Of a DNA stretch of 64,000 bases, positions 31,401 to 43,200 are shown in pieces (within the stretch, counting starts at the first letter, position 1; each line of letters opens with the position of its first letter). The stretch lies in contig NW_001865044.1 of assembly GCF_000002865.3 (NCBI RefSeq), forward strand, positions 1,280,349 through 1,344,348, written 5' to 3'. The position numbers and the translations under genes are program-made. The notes under the pieces are model-generated. The model was not told the origin of the DNA, did no database searches, and worked only from the letters and a program-made list of their open reading frames with translations. This stretch comes from Monosiga brevicollis MX1 (Eukaryota > Opisthokonta > Choanoflagellata > Craspedida > Salpingoecidae).

Positions 31401-34400
31401 AACCATCACACCTTGCTTTCTGCGCGCCATTTGGTGCTGGCTGATGTCGGCTCATTTTGGCTGATATCGGCTCGTTTTGGTGCCTATCGTCTGTGTTTTG
31501 CTTAGGCCTGTCAATCAAATTTGGATTGGCGGCTACCTGATTCGCACTCCGGGTACTGAGCTTGTTTGGGATAAGCCCGGAACACCCGTGGGTACGTAGG
31601 CTCTTTCTTTACCCTTGCATGTTTGTGGTCCTGATGTCTGCACCGCTCCATTTGAACCGATCCCTCGACGCGCCGCCATCACATCGCACATATGTCTGGG
31701 CCTTGGCTGCCGCAGCTTTCACCAATTGGCGTAGCGGGTCGCCTTCAGCCGATGTGGACAGGAACTGTGTACTCGTTGATCGTACCACGGGCGAGTGGTA
31801 TAACGACGAGTGTAGCAAATACCGCGGTAAGCATGCTCATTCTCCTTCCTCTCTCTTGTTTTGGTTGCGTGTTATTCTTATTCTCTCAGAGCATCCTTCT
31901 CAGTTTGCTGGCGAAGGAAACCCGGCTCACCTCGCTGTTCCATCTTGTGCTTTCTTCTTCCTCTTTTATACGCTTGCTACCTGCGACATTCATATTCCGT
32001 CGTTATTGCGCAGCATATGTTTGTGAGCGCGTTATCGAACGCACATCCACTTCATCCAGCACTTCCACCTCCTCCAGCACTTCCACCTCAACCTCTACCA
32101 GCTCCTCAAGTACCCAAACCTCAACCTCAACTTCAACGTCCACGTCTACTTCCACGTCCACGTCCACTTCTACGTCCACTTCTACATCCACCTCAACCTC
32201 GACCTCGACGTCCACGTCCACCTCGACAAGTATGATTGCGGCTCCCGATGAGGATGGCTTTGTGCGATTCGCGACCATCCCTGCGTCCAAGTTTCTCTTG
32301 GCGTCAGATCAGTCGGGAAGCGCATCAGTTGGGCGCGCCTATTGCCAGATGCTTGGCGGTGATCTGGCTTCAATCCAGTCCACCGAGGAGATGCGCGTTT
32401 TGCTCAATTACTTCACCCAAGACGATGCAAGCACCGCGGCAATCGAGCCCCTCGTGAATCAAGTGCACCTGGGGTTGCGCTACGTGGACAACACAGCGCA
32501 ATTGGTAAATGTGGACGATCGTCCCCTTCCCAACGGCGGCGCTGCTCTCGTGGCCGAGTACCAGAACACAGCGCCCAAGCGGAACGAGCCCTGCGTTGCC
32601 CTCAACCTCAACAACGATCGCACTGGCACTTTCGAGTCAATCCGTTGTGCTGCGACGCGCAGTCCACTTTGCCGGGTCTACACATTCACCACCTCGACCA
32701 GCACAAGCTCAAGTACCAGCACAAGCACGTCGACGAGCACAAGGACGATGAGTAGCACCTCGACCAGTACCTCGACCAGCACCTCCACAAGCACGAGCAC
32801 GAGTTCTTCGACGAGTTCAATGACCTCGACTTCCACCTCGACTTCAACTTCATCCTCGTCAACCGACACGCGTTCCTCAACGTCCACATCCACGTCCACA
32901 TCCACCTCAACATCCCGTGAGACCTCCACGTCCGAGTCCACGTCCACCTCATCCAGCTCGAGCAGCGTTACAGATACATCGACCAGCACTTCCACAACTC
33001 GTTCGACATCTTCGAGCTCAACCTCAACCTCCAGCTCAACCAGTGCATCTTCCACCAGCACATCTAGCTCGACCACGGCGACCTCGACCTCAACTTCGAC
33101 GAGTACCAGCACGTCCTCCTCGACGTCTAGCAGCACGTCTACAAGCACCTCGACGTCTAGTAGCACGTCCACCTCCACCAGCTCTTCCATCGATGCCTGT
33201 GAGCAGGCCCGGTTTTTCAACACGGCTGAAAACGGTATGAGGGCCGAGTCGTTTTTTGGCGCATGCAAAGCCCGTTTGTTTGCTCGGACTTGGGGCGTGC
33301 GCACGCGCGCACGCGCACGCGTGTGTACATGTACAGCGCTCTCCTGTCCCCTTTGTTTTGTGAAGGTCTCACGTGCTGTTGCCACACGGTCTTGTGGGAA
33401 CCCCTGTCCATAGGTTGGCGCCGCTTGAATGGTGTGGAGTATCGATTTTTCCCCGACCAACGGACCTTTGACGGCGCCAGGAGTGCTTGTGCTACCCAAA
33501 ATGCAACTCTGGCTATTCTCGACACTCGCGATGCGGCTGATCTCATCACCTGCCTTTCGCAAGAGTTTACCACTAGGGCAGCCTACGTCGGCTTGTGCAT
33601 AGTGGATGGGATGGCACGCAGCATCGATGGGGCACCCACCTATAGCAAAATCGAGGAGTATTTCACTCCCGAATCACCCACGACTTCGAATGGATGCTTC
33701 CAATATCGCGTTGGTGCAGGTCTCATGGATGTGCAAACATACCGCAGCCGAGCATACGTGTGCCAACGAGCTGTCGTGTACACGACCAGTACTTCATCGT
33801 CTACGTCCTCAAGCTCGAGTACGTCCACGAGCACGACCACGAGCATCAGCAGTACCTCGACCTCAACCTCGACGGTTAGCTCCACGTCCAGCTCGACATC
33901 CACGTCCAGCTCGACATCCACGTCCAGCTCGACGTCAACTTCGACCTCGACCTCCACTTCGACCTCGACGTCAACTTCGACCTCAACCTCAACTTCGACC
34001 AGTACGAGTAGCTCGACCAGTACGTCAACATCGACTAGCTCGTCTTCTTCGACCAGCTCCAGCACCTCCAGCACGGCGACTTCCACCTCCACCTCCACCT
34101 CCACGAGCTTGGTGGCAGGCGCCGATGAGGGCGGCTTTGTCCGATTCGCCAACATCCCCGAGGCCAAATTCCGGCTCTATGCAAGCGAATCACGCAGCTT
34201 TGCTGACGCCTTACTGTTCTGTCGCCAAGAGGGAGGTGAATTGGCTCACGTGGCCAACGGCTTTGAGCTTGGGCGCTTGCTGAGCTTCTTCTCCCAGGAT
34301 GATGAACGTACGCCAGAGGTCATAGAGCCGGAGGTGAACCAGGCTTGGGTGGGCGTGCGATACACAGATGAGGACGACGACCTGTACAATGCCAACGGCG

Positions 34401-37400
34401 AACCTTTGGTCAACTCACAGCAGGTTCTGGCCGATTACCATGCGCCCGGACAGTCACCCCGGGCCTTACGCGACGACTGCGTCCTGCTCAATTTGAACAA
34501 TGAGAATACGGGCAGCATTTCCCCACGTGTGTGTGGTGCAACCCGTGCTCCCATCTGCCGATTCTCGACGGCCACGACGGTCACCTCGACGTCATCCAGC
34601 ACTTCCACCAGCACCTCCAGCTCCACGGCCACCTCGTCCAGCACATCCTCCAGCACCTCAAGCTCCACGTCAACCACAGGGACCAGCAGCTCGACATCAA
34701 CGAGTTCGTCCACTTCTACAAGTACGTCCACCTCGTCTTCGACCTCGACCAACACGGAGCGCAGCTCATCTACGTCTACGAGCCCGTCGACGTCGTCATC
34801 GCCCTCCACGTCGTCGTCCCCCTCCACGTCAAGCAGCAGCTTCTTCAGCTCGAGCAGCAGCTCTTCGACCTCAACTTCGTCGCAAACATCCACTTCCACC
34901 AGCGTGACCACCATCTCGAGTTCCTCAACCTCCACTTCAATCAGTTCCACCTCGACCTCCACCTCCACCTCTACCAGCACCTCGACGTCCTCTTCCTCGG
35001 CCACCTCCACCTCCACCACGGCCACCTCCACCAGTACCTCAACATCCACCTCCACTTCTACCAGCACATCGGCTCACTTGTGTGACCAAAGCCGCTTTGT
35101 CATTGGTAGTGCCGAAGGTTTGTCTATCCCGATGTTGTTCGTTGGCCTGGGTCAATCATGGTTCTGTGTGTGGCCGTGGCTTGGCGTCTCATCCTGCCCT
35201 GTTTGGCCTTTCTTACCCGCACGCCTGCTTTGGCACTCGTGCCTGCTGTTCTCTGTGATTCTCGATGGGCCGGGCGGCGCGTAGACTGGTTTCGCTTTGG
35301 TGACGACGGCTTTGAATATCGTTTCTTCGACAGTAAAGTGCCATATAGCGCGGCGCTGCAGCAGTGCAGTGGACGCGAGCGCCCCGCAGTCTTGCTGACC
35401 GTCACCACGCAAGAAGAGGTCAACATGTTGAGCTGCATCTTTCCGACCGCTACCTCGCGTGTGGCCATGTGGGTTAACGGTCGGCTTTCTTCGGCCGATC
35501 CCAATACGCTCACGTATTCGGACGAGTCGGTGCCGCTCTCGCCCTTGCCGTTCCAGGCCGGCCAGCCATCCATCACGGGTGACAGCTGCCTCGCTTATTC
35601 GCTGCAGGGAGAGCAGGGCTTTTTTGATTTGCCTTGCAATCGCAACCGCGTTTTTGCGTGTAAGCGCCCCTTTGAAGTAACCACATCCACCAGCACCTCC
35701 TCCAGCACTAGCTCGTCCACATCCTCTTCGACGTCCAGCTCCAGTTCTACTTCGACGTCCAGCTCCAGCTCCAGCTCGACGTCCAGCTCTAGCTCCAGCT
35801 CCACATCCAGCTCGACCTCGACCTCGACCTCCTCTTCCACGTCGACATCTACCAGCTCCAGTTCATCGACGTCCACCTCGACCTCGACCTCGACATCTAC
35901 GTCCACCTCGACATCCACGTCAACGTCAACCCAGACTTCGACCTCAACCAGCACCAGCACCAGCTCGTCTTCGAGCACGTCGACCTCGACCTCGACTTCA
36001 ACCTCGAGCTCCAGCTCCACATCCAGCTCCAGCTCAACATCCACCAGTACGTCCACGGCCACGTCGACCTCGACCAGCACGTCGACCAGCTCGTCAACAT
36101 CCACTTCAACCTCCTCCCAGACATCAACGTCCACAAGCACATCCACGAGCACGTCAACCAGCACCTCCACGTCCACATCCACATCCACTTCCACCTCGAC
36201 CTCGACCTCGACCTCCACCTCGTCGTCGGCCGACTTTGTTCCACAGCCCTTGACGGTGTTGAATGCCGACTTTTCAAGCCGGGATGGTTCGAAGCTCAAC
36301 GTTTGGAGTGTCGAGTCGGGCTACGTGTACCCCTACTCCCCGACTTCAAGCGAGTTTGAGCCGGGGCAAACAGCACCAGGCGTGACCTTGGCAGCGATGA
36401 TTCCCGATGAGGCTAACCGCGCGGTTTTTCAGCAAGCGCCAACAGGCCGAGTACAGCCCGAGGCTGCTTACTCCATTCGCGTGCGCGCGGGTCGTCGCCG
36501 TGATTTCTTGCCTCTCGGCTCACTCAACATTCGCTTGATCAGCACGGGGACAGCAGCCACCATCCACGAGGTAACGCTGGATTTGTCCGGTATTGCATCG
36601 GGCTACTTCCAGACCTTGAGCAGCAACTTTAGCGTGAGTCGTACGGACGCCGTAGCCTATTCCACCGTCCTCTTGCGGCTCGAGTATCAGGGCCAACTGG
36701 CACACCTGGACTTTGTGGACATTGTCACGGCCTTTGATGGGACTGTGGAAGTGACCCCTTCAACGACGACCACGACGCTGGCTACAACCCCAGCGAGAAC
36801 CTCAGATCCGACGGCAACCACCACCTTGCCCGTTGGTACCACTTCGCCAACTGCCCCTGCCACGGCCACCACGGCCACCACGACCACTATCACCACGATT
36901 GCGACGTCCAACCCGACTGCGACGCCGACCTCAAGCAGTGAAACCACGACGGCGCCCGCGACGACGCCCGTGTTTACTTCCACAACCACTGCCAGTCCGG
37001 TCGCTGGGTTGGTCAATCCGTCCTTTGAGGAAAGCGACGAGGCGATGCGGCCCCTTGCATGGATCACGTCGCAAAACGCCCAGGTTGTGGAGGCCAGCGC
37101 TCTCAACTTTGTTGGGGGCTACCCCGCGCCTGCCAGTGGCGAGTATGCCCTCTTGCTCTTCTCGACGGGCGCCGTCGATTTCGCGCGCCAAACGGTCCAA
37201 AACTATACGATCCAGGAGGATGGCACCCTCGCCGCTACGGTGAGCTTGGGCCGCTCCAGTCTCGTGGCCAGCACGGCTTCGATCAGCCTGCGCTTTTTGG
37301 CACAACCTAGTGGGGCGGTCGCCGGCGAGATGGTGGTGCCTGCTGCTTCCATCCCCAGCGACGCCTTTGCAACCTTTACCGTGCGCGCCACTGGCATCAC

Positions 37401-39646
37401 TTCGGGCGACCTTGGTGGCGCCGTGGCTGTCGAAATCGTGTTGCCATCGCAGGGGTTTGTCCTCTGCGATAACGTTCAGGTCACGGAGGAGGCAACGCTC
37501 ACGACCGTGGTGGACGATAGCAGCACGTTGGCGCCATCAGGGCAGGCCGGAAACAGCACTCGGCGTTCCTTTGCCATCGATCTCAACAACTGGAACTTTG
37601 AGGCCGAGTCTGTCATCAACTCAGCGTCGGCCAATTCGGGCAACATTCCCGGGTTTGTGCAAAGCGGTGCGACCGGGACCTTCCGCCCACCTGCCGCGGC
37701 GTTTTTGCGCGATAGCCTGGACCGCCTGCAGGCACCTGCAAGCCAATATCAAGCCGCCTACATGAAGGCGAGCGGTGTTTTGAGCCAGACCGTGCCTCGG
37801 CCGCTTTTGGCAGGCGACGCATACACGTGCACCGTCGCCGTGGGTGTGCGAGCTGACCGCACGTTCCCCGTGCCATCTCGGTTCGAGTTGCAGCTGCGTG
37901 TCGGGCCCAAGGTGCTTGCTGCGGTATCCATGGACCCGAGCGGCATCCCAGCTGGCTACTTCTCAGACATTGTGCTCTCCTACACCGTTCCAGAGGCCTT
38001 GAGCAATCTGGGCCAAGAGGCAACACTGGAGCTGCTGGCCTCAACGGGTGCGTCAAACGCTCAACTGGCCGTGGACAATGTTCGCGTGCAAGTCGAGTCA
38101 GCGATTGGCCCCGATGACCTGGATTTCGTGTTTGGCAATGCTGTCCAAGCCACACACGCCCTTTCGTACGACGGTATGTTTCGTTCAAATTTCGCTCAGT
38201 TGTGTTGTGCAGAGCGTATTTGTGGGGTATTTTGCCTTGGTTTAGAGTTATCTCCCCGTGCATCTCACTGTGGTGTTCTTGGATACCTTCGCTTTTTTTC
38301 CCCCTGCTTTGCTTTTCCTTTGTGCCGCGTCCTCTTCCTTCCAGGCTCGGCGTCAGCCTATACTGAATTCCAATATGAGATGGGGTTTGAGCGCAACGAG
38401 CTTGAGCTGAGTTTCCGCACTGCCGAGCAGCAGGGAATTTTGCTGTTTGCGCCTCCGGAACACGGCCACGCCGACTATTTGTTGGTGGCCGTTCAGAATG
38501 GCGTTGTGCAGGCTTTCTTGGAGACTGGTTCGGGTTCACGCATGATCATCAGTGATATCTTCGTGGCCGACAATGAATGGCACGACGTGGTCCTGATGCG
38601 CGTGGGCACCAGCCTCATGTTAAGCATTGACAGCTTCCAATTTTCGGCGAGCTTTGCGGTAGGCCACCTGTGACATGATCTGGCCATGGCGTTTGGCAAA
38701 TGGTAGCCGTCCTGGTTCACACATCTGTGGTGTTGGGGATCTCCTTGCAGGGGTTGGAGACGGAATTGGATGTGTCCGGCCAAGTGTTTGTGGGCGGCCT
38801 GACGGCAGCAGCTGCAGACAATCTGACTCTGCCTGTGATGAACTCGTTGCATGGGTGTATTTCGGGCGTGGTGCTTGATGGCATGCGTAAGTCCCTTTCC
38901 GCCGTGTGCTTCTCCATTGACTTGGTTGTCCGGTGGCACGCGCGCCACATGGGGGATGTCGCGTTGTTGATGGCCCCTGTATCGCTCACTTGATTCTGTT
39001 GACTATGCTCGCGACAATCGTGTTTTTGCACGGTTCGCTTCTATCTCGTGTAGAACTCTCCCCCGCCACGCCGGGTATCTTGGTGCAGCAGGGCCTGGGC
39101 GTGGGCTTGTGCGAAGCGCTGGCCTTTACCGGGTACTCGCAGGTGACCCTCGGTGGGTCAGCCATCCTCCAAAGTCGAACACAAATTACATGTGAGGTGC
39201 AGTTTTCGGCAACCGCTTCAGCGGGTATTGTGTTCAGCACTGGTTCGGAAACCGGAACAAACCGCGACTTTGTGGTTTTGGCCATTGTCTCGGGCAAGCT
39301 GCAGCTCTACGTGAAGCGAGGCTCCCTCGCCACGGTTCTTGTCAGTACCGTGACAGTCGCCGACAGCGACAATCACACAGCCAGCTTCGGCGTAACAGCC
39401 AGCGCCATCAGCTTGGAGGTGGATGGCACGGTTGTCACCACGAGCTTCTCCGGCTCCACTGTTACCCTGCAGCTGCCCGAGACCAGCTTTGTGGGCCACA
39501 TGCCCGGTGACTTTGTGTCCTCGGCTGTTTTGCAGCAGCTGGATTTACCAGGCTTGAAGGGTTGCGTTTCGGCCTTAGTGCTCGATGGTGCAGACGCCTT
39601 TGCCAGTCTTGGTGTGGCCCAGCAGCGCTATGTCACGGCATGTTAA
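28408..39646 (+). CDS. Giant secreted protein: five C-type-lectin-like domains, jelly-roll-like modules, two laminin-G domains
   Basis: Eleven exons (28408-30242, 30375-31102, 31228-31393, 31506-31591, 31716-31826, 32014-33234, 33414-35117, 35285-38173, 38345-38658, 38751-38886, 39054-39646) join in frame to 3260 residues. MARSQLWVALVALSLVTGIHA is a signal peptide. In order come a Cys-rich domain (22-125), a Ser/Ser/Thr linker (130-376), two beta-sandwich-like modules (378-555, 612-777), then five C-type-lectin-like domains separated by Ser/Thr linkers: about 854-985, 1047-1200, 1381-1503, 1613-1768 and 1949-2079. Only the first keeps a classical tail, GEWYNDECSKYRAYVCE, with the WND calcium-site motif. 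After a last linker there are three more beta-sandwich-like modules, one starting NPSFEE, and two laminin-G domains (ELELSFRTAEQQGILLF, HDVVLMRV; VGLCEALAF, GIVFSTGS). No membrane helix is seen. It is probably an adhesion or matrix protein. A split into two genes is not ruled out, but no internal stop or new signal peptide appears. Confidence 0.85.
28795..29533 (+). repeat. Ser-Ser-Thr linker in the giant lectin gene
   Basis: About 246 codons. Unlike the strict Ser-Thr dipeptide linkers, this one follows a three-residue Ser-Ser-Thr rhythm with five-Ser clusters, seen in DNA as imperfect copies of AGCTCGACC plus TCGAGCTCGAG. Confidence 0.9.
30064..36228 (+). repeat. Set of seven Ser/Thr linkers between lectin and sandwich domains
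   Basis: The linkers lie at about 30064-30240, 30867-31075, 32041-32230, 32689-33188, 33781-34110, 34576-35073 and 35683-36228. Each is an imperfect array of Ser and Thr codons, and they differ in length and rhythm. Occasional Arg, Asp, Glu, Val, Met or Pro residues appear in the linker at 32689-33188. They probably act as glycosylated spacers. Confidence 0.85.
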
Positions 39647-40238
39647 CGTTGATGAGCAGATCAGACTTTAATTTTGTACACCAGGCTGCCATCGTCTTTT
39701 TTTTTCAAATGTTTTTTGTGTGTTTCGCTTAACTTGCCTTGCCCCATCGATCGCAGCTCATGCGCCATGATTGTTACTTCTTGAGTTTTTGTTTTGTCTC
39801 TTTCTCTTCTTTCTTTTTCTCAAATTCCAGCGCACCTGACGGCGGTCATCCACTGTGTCATGTCTGCGGCTTTGATCTTCCCTTTTATTTTTTTTCCGAT
39901 GCCAAATTGAGATTACACCGTCAAGCTTTCCTTCAGGTGGGGATTTTTTTTAACTTGTGCATGACACTTAAAGCGAGATGTGGACGTGGATTTGTGGAAG
40001 ATTGGGACAAGCAGCCGCACACACCCAATGCTTTGCAAAGAAGAAGTCACACCCAACGAAGCACATGCTCGTGTGACACAGGACAAGGTAAACCAAAACG
40101 ACAAGAGAAGGGGCACGTAGTACGGGGGCAAAACAAGTTGGAAACGTTAAACAGATGATGTTCCAACACATCCCAAGAACGTAACGGACAAACGAACAAG
40201 AAGCGCACTGCGCATTCCAATCAACCCAGGCCGCGTAT
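39647..40238. other. Convergent spacer between lectin gene and CNOT3
   Basis: This T-rich spacer holds the 3' UTRs of two converging genes. No coding sequence is supported. Confidence 0.5.
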
Positions 40239-43200
40239 TTAAGCCACGGGACCGGGAGACACCTGAGGCATTTGGCTTTCATCTTCGAGGTATCGGTACT
40301 CAAACACAAACTTGTCCCGCTTGCGCTGGCACCAAGAAGACTCGAAATCAAAGTAGAGATAGCTTCCCACCTCGCGTTCCGTGTTGATCTCGAGGGGTTT
40401 CTCATGGCGTTGAAACCAGGTTTGGAAGCGTTTGTGGTAGCGCCACGACTGGCCAAACAACAAATGCGAATGCAACGTGTGAGAGGCAATACAAAAAAAG
40501 AAAAAGAAAAAAAAAAAAAAAAAAAAAAAACCTGGGAAGCAAGGCGCGCACGGGGACACACTTGTTTCTTTAGCTCCTGTGCCGCCAAATATTGCTGGCG
40601 AGTACCCTGCTGGTAGTAGAAAATGAAGAATAACGTGTTGGTGTCCAGCTGCGAATAGATGCGAGGTCTGCAACATTGGGTCGTTTCAGCATGGATAAAA
40701 TGAGCTGCAACCAGACAGCACAGGAAATGGCGGGGGTCGCAGCGGTGGACTGACTCGTTGAAAAGAGACAGCGGCTGCGTGGGGTAGTATGGAGGCGTGG
40801 GAAAAGGGTGGCGGGGCGTGTAGGAAGCCGAAGGCTTGCCCTCGGCCGCGGACTCGGGCTTGAAACGATGTGAAACCTGCTCAGCGGCCATGCAGAACAA
40901 CAAGAGGATGTAAGCATGCGGGCAGATATACCGGGCTGGTCGCGAAGGGCGAAGGAGCTGCAAAGGGGTGAAGTTTGCAGGCACAAGGTCGAACCTCGAG
41001 CATCTTGGCCCGGGCCTGCACCGTCTAGATGTGGAGAGCAAACGACGAAACGAGGAGAGGCATCGGGCGGCGGTGCGGTGAGAGGCCCGCCTCTGTAAGC
41101 AGCGGCGGGAAAGGCATGGAGTCAGCATGAGATCAGTTGCGTACGTCAGGTAACGGGGCGGAAGTCGATGGAAAGGCAGCGGTCGCTGGGAAGTTAAAGC
41201 CGGCGTCCGGTGTGGCCTGCCAAGATCAAACGTGGTGCATCGATGCAATCAGAATCGACGTTAGGATAAATAAAAGTGATCAAATTCATCCAACACAGCA
41301 GATGGAACTGCACAAGCTAACATGGGCACAAGCGCATGCACCAAACGTACCCCAGACGATCCCCGTTGGGAAGCTCCGGATTCTGCCATGAGAGGATGGG
41401 TGCCATCCTAAACGAGAGGAATTAGGGGGCATGAGCTCGGGCCAACCATGTCAGAAGTGGCGCGCGTCCAATCTTGTTTCGGATTCAACGAACCAATAGC
41501 GATTGCGCCGCGGTGGCTGGAGATGCCACCTCTTCGTGGAGTTCGGGTAGCTGCACGAATACCAACACAGGGTTTTCATCAACGCGGGCCGACCAGAGCC
41601 AATGTGGACAAGAGATAATGTGCCTGAAAGCGAAGTCAACTTACCGCAGCGCCCGAATAGGCGATGGAAGCGGCGGAAGGCGTCTAGAGGTTGCGTTTGA
41701 GTGGGTGAATGAAAATAAGTGAGGCGTCGAGCGGGGGCCAAGGGCAAATTGTGGGTAGGTTGATTCAGTCTTTAGGGAAAACATATTGGCCTCAAGTGCG
41801 TCTGGTGCCTACCGAAGGCATGGAGGGCGGCGTGCTTTGGAGCGAGCGTGGGGTAAGAGGGGCCTGAGCCGTTGCTACAGTGGCTGCTGCGGCAGCCCCA
41901 GCACTCTCGGTACCCTTGGAGGCAATTTTGGCAAAATTGACGGGTTTGCCCCACTGATGGAGAGAGGAGACAAAACAAAACAAAAAAAAAAAGAGCAAAC
42001 GCAACACAAGAAATCGAGCACAAGATGAGAGGAGAGCCAAGCGAGACAGTGGAGGGGAGATAGAGGACAGGTCGAACAGCAGCGAGTTGGCGATTCGGGG
42101 TCCACAGGCGAGAACGGCGAGCACGGCAGGGCAAACACGCTCGACGAGGCGGAAAACGGCTTACCTTGGAGGGTGGCGGCGAGGCCGGCGCCGGAGTTGT
42201 TGGCGTCTTGGTGGCGGCCGGCGCACTTTCAACCCGCGATACGACTGGGGAAGCAGCCGCCGCAGCCTCAGGCTCGGGTTCCAGATGCTAGTTGTCAATG
42301 AGGCAGCGCAAGAGTGAGCCTGATTGAAAGTAAAATATCTCCATCCGCACACACGACAGAGATATCATTTGCGCCAGGCTGACCGATTCAGAGGCAGCGC
42401 GACTCTTCTTGGTCTCATCCTTGGTATCCTTCTCTTTGGATTTTTCTGTTCGCGTATGTGAGAGAGGCCATCGGCAAGGGTTGGTGAGTGTTGTGGCCGC
42501 ATAACAAGAGGCTGCATACGTTGCCTCGCCTCGTCGAGCGAGACTGACTCTTCTTGGTTGTTTTTTTCTTCTTCTCGTCCTTTTTCTTTTTGCTCTCGTC
42601 GTCCGAGTCTGGGCGGGCTTCATCGTCGTGACCCAGGTTGAGCGTACTCACGCCCAGTGTGGGGCCGGTAATGTCCGCCACGGCCTACATAAAGCGGGCA
42701 GGGGGAATAGGTCACAAAAGGAATGGGGAGGGTTACCAGCTGGCATGGCACAGCCGGGGCTGACGTACGCCAACAGCGCGAAGGTGCTCCTCGATGTCAT
42801 CAAAGAGATACTCGTCTTCCACAAAGTCCGGATCCTGCGGAAATGACGACAGCCCACGGTCCAAAAACGCATCGCCGGTTCACAATCAGGGTGGAGGAGC
42901 AAATCAAGAATTGAAACAGGAAGTGCAGGAATGACAAATTCAGGGACGGACCGTGTTGTCATTGATATGGTATTCAATGCCTTCCTTGACATCTTCAAGC
43001 TGGCTGGGCTCGAGATTGTTGTTATCAAGACCACGGATCACCATCTAAAGCAACGCGTTGCGCGCATCCGTGCAGAGTCAGGTAAGACCACCACGGGCCG
43101 TCATGGGCCACTTCAACTGTGCCTACTCCTGCCAGCCAGCGAAATGGAAACCCTAGCTCTGACTGACCTCGATCTTTGCAACCAAGCGCTGGTGACGCTC

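Noticed and set aside
35158-35284. Possible separate gene start at 35158 before the fifth lectin-like domain
   Set aside because: The segment is an intron with a phase-1 donor (35118) and a GTAG acceptor at 35281-35284. Removing it joins GAEG-type linker sequence to the lectin domain exactly as in the two preceding cases.
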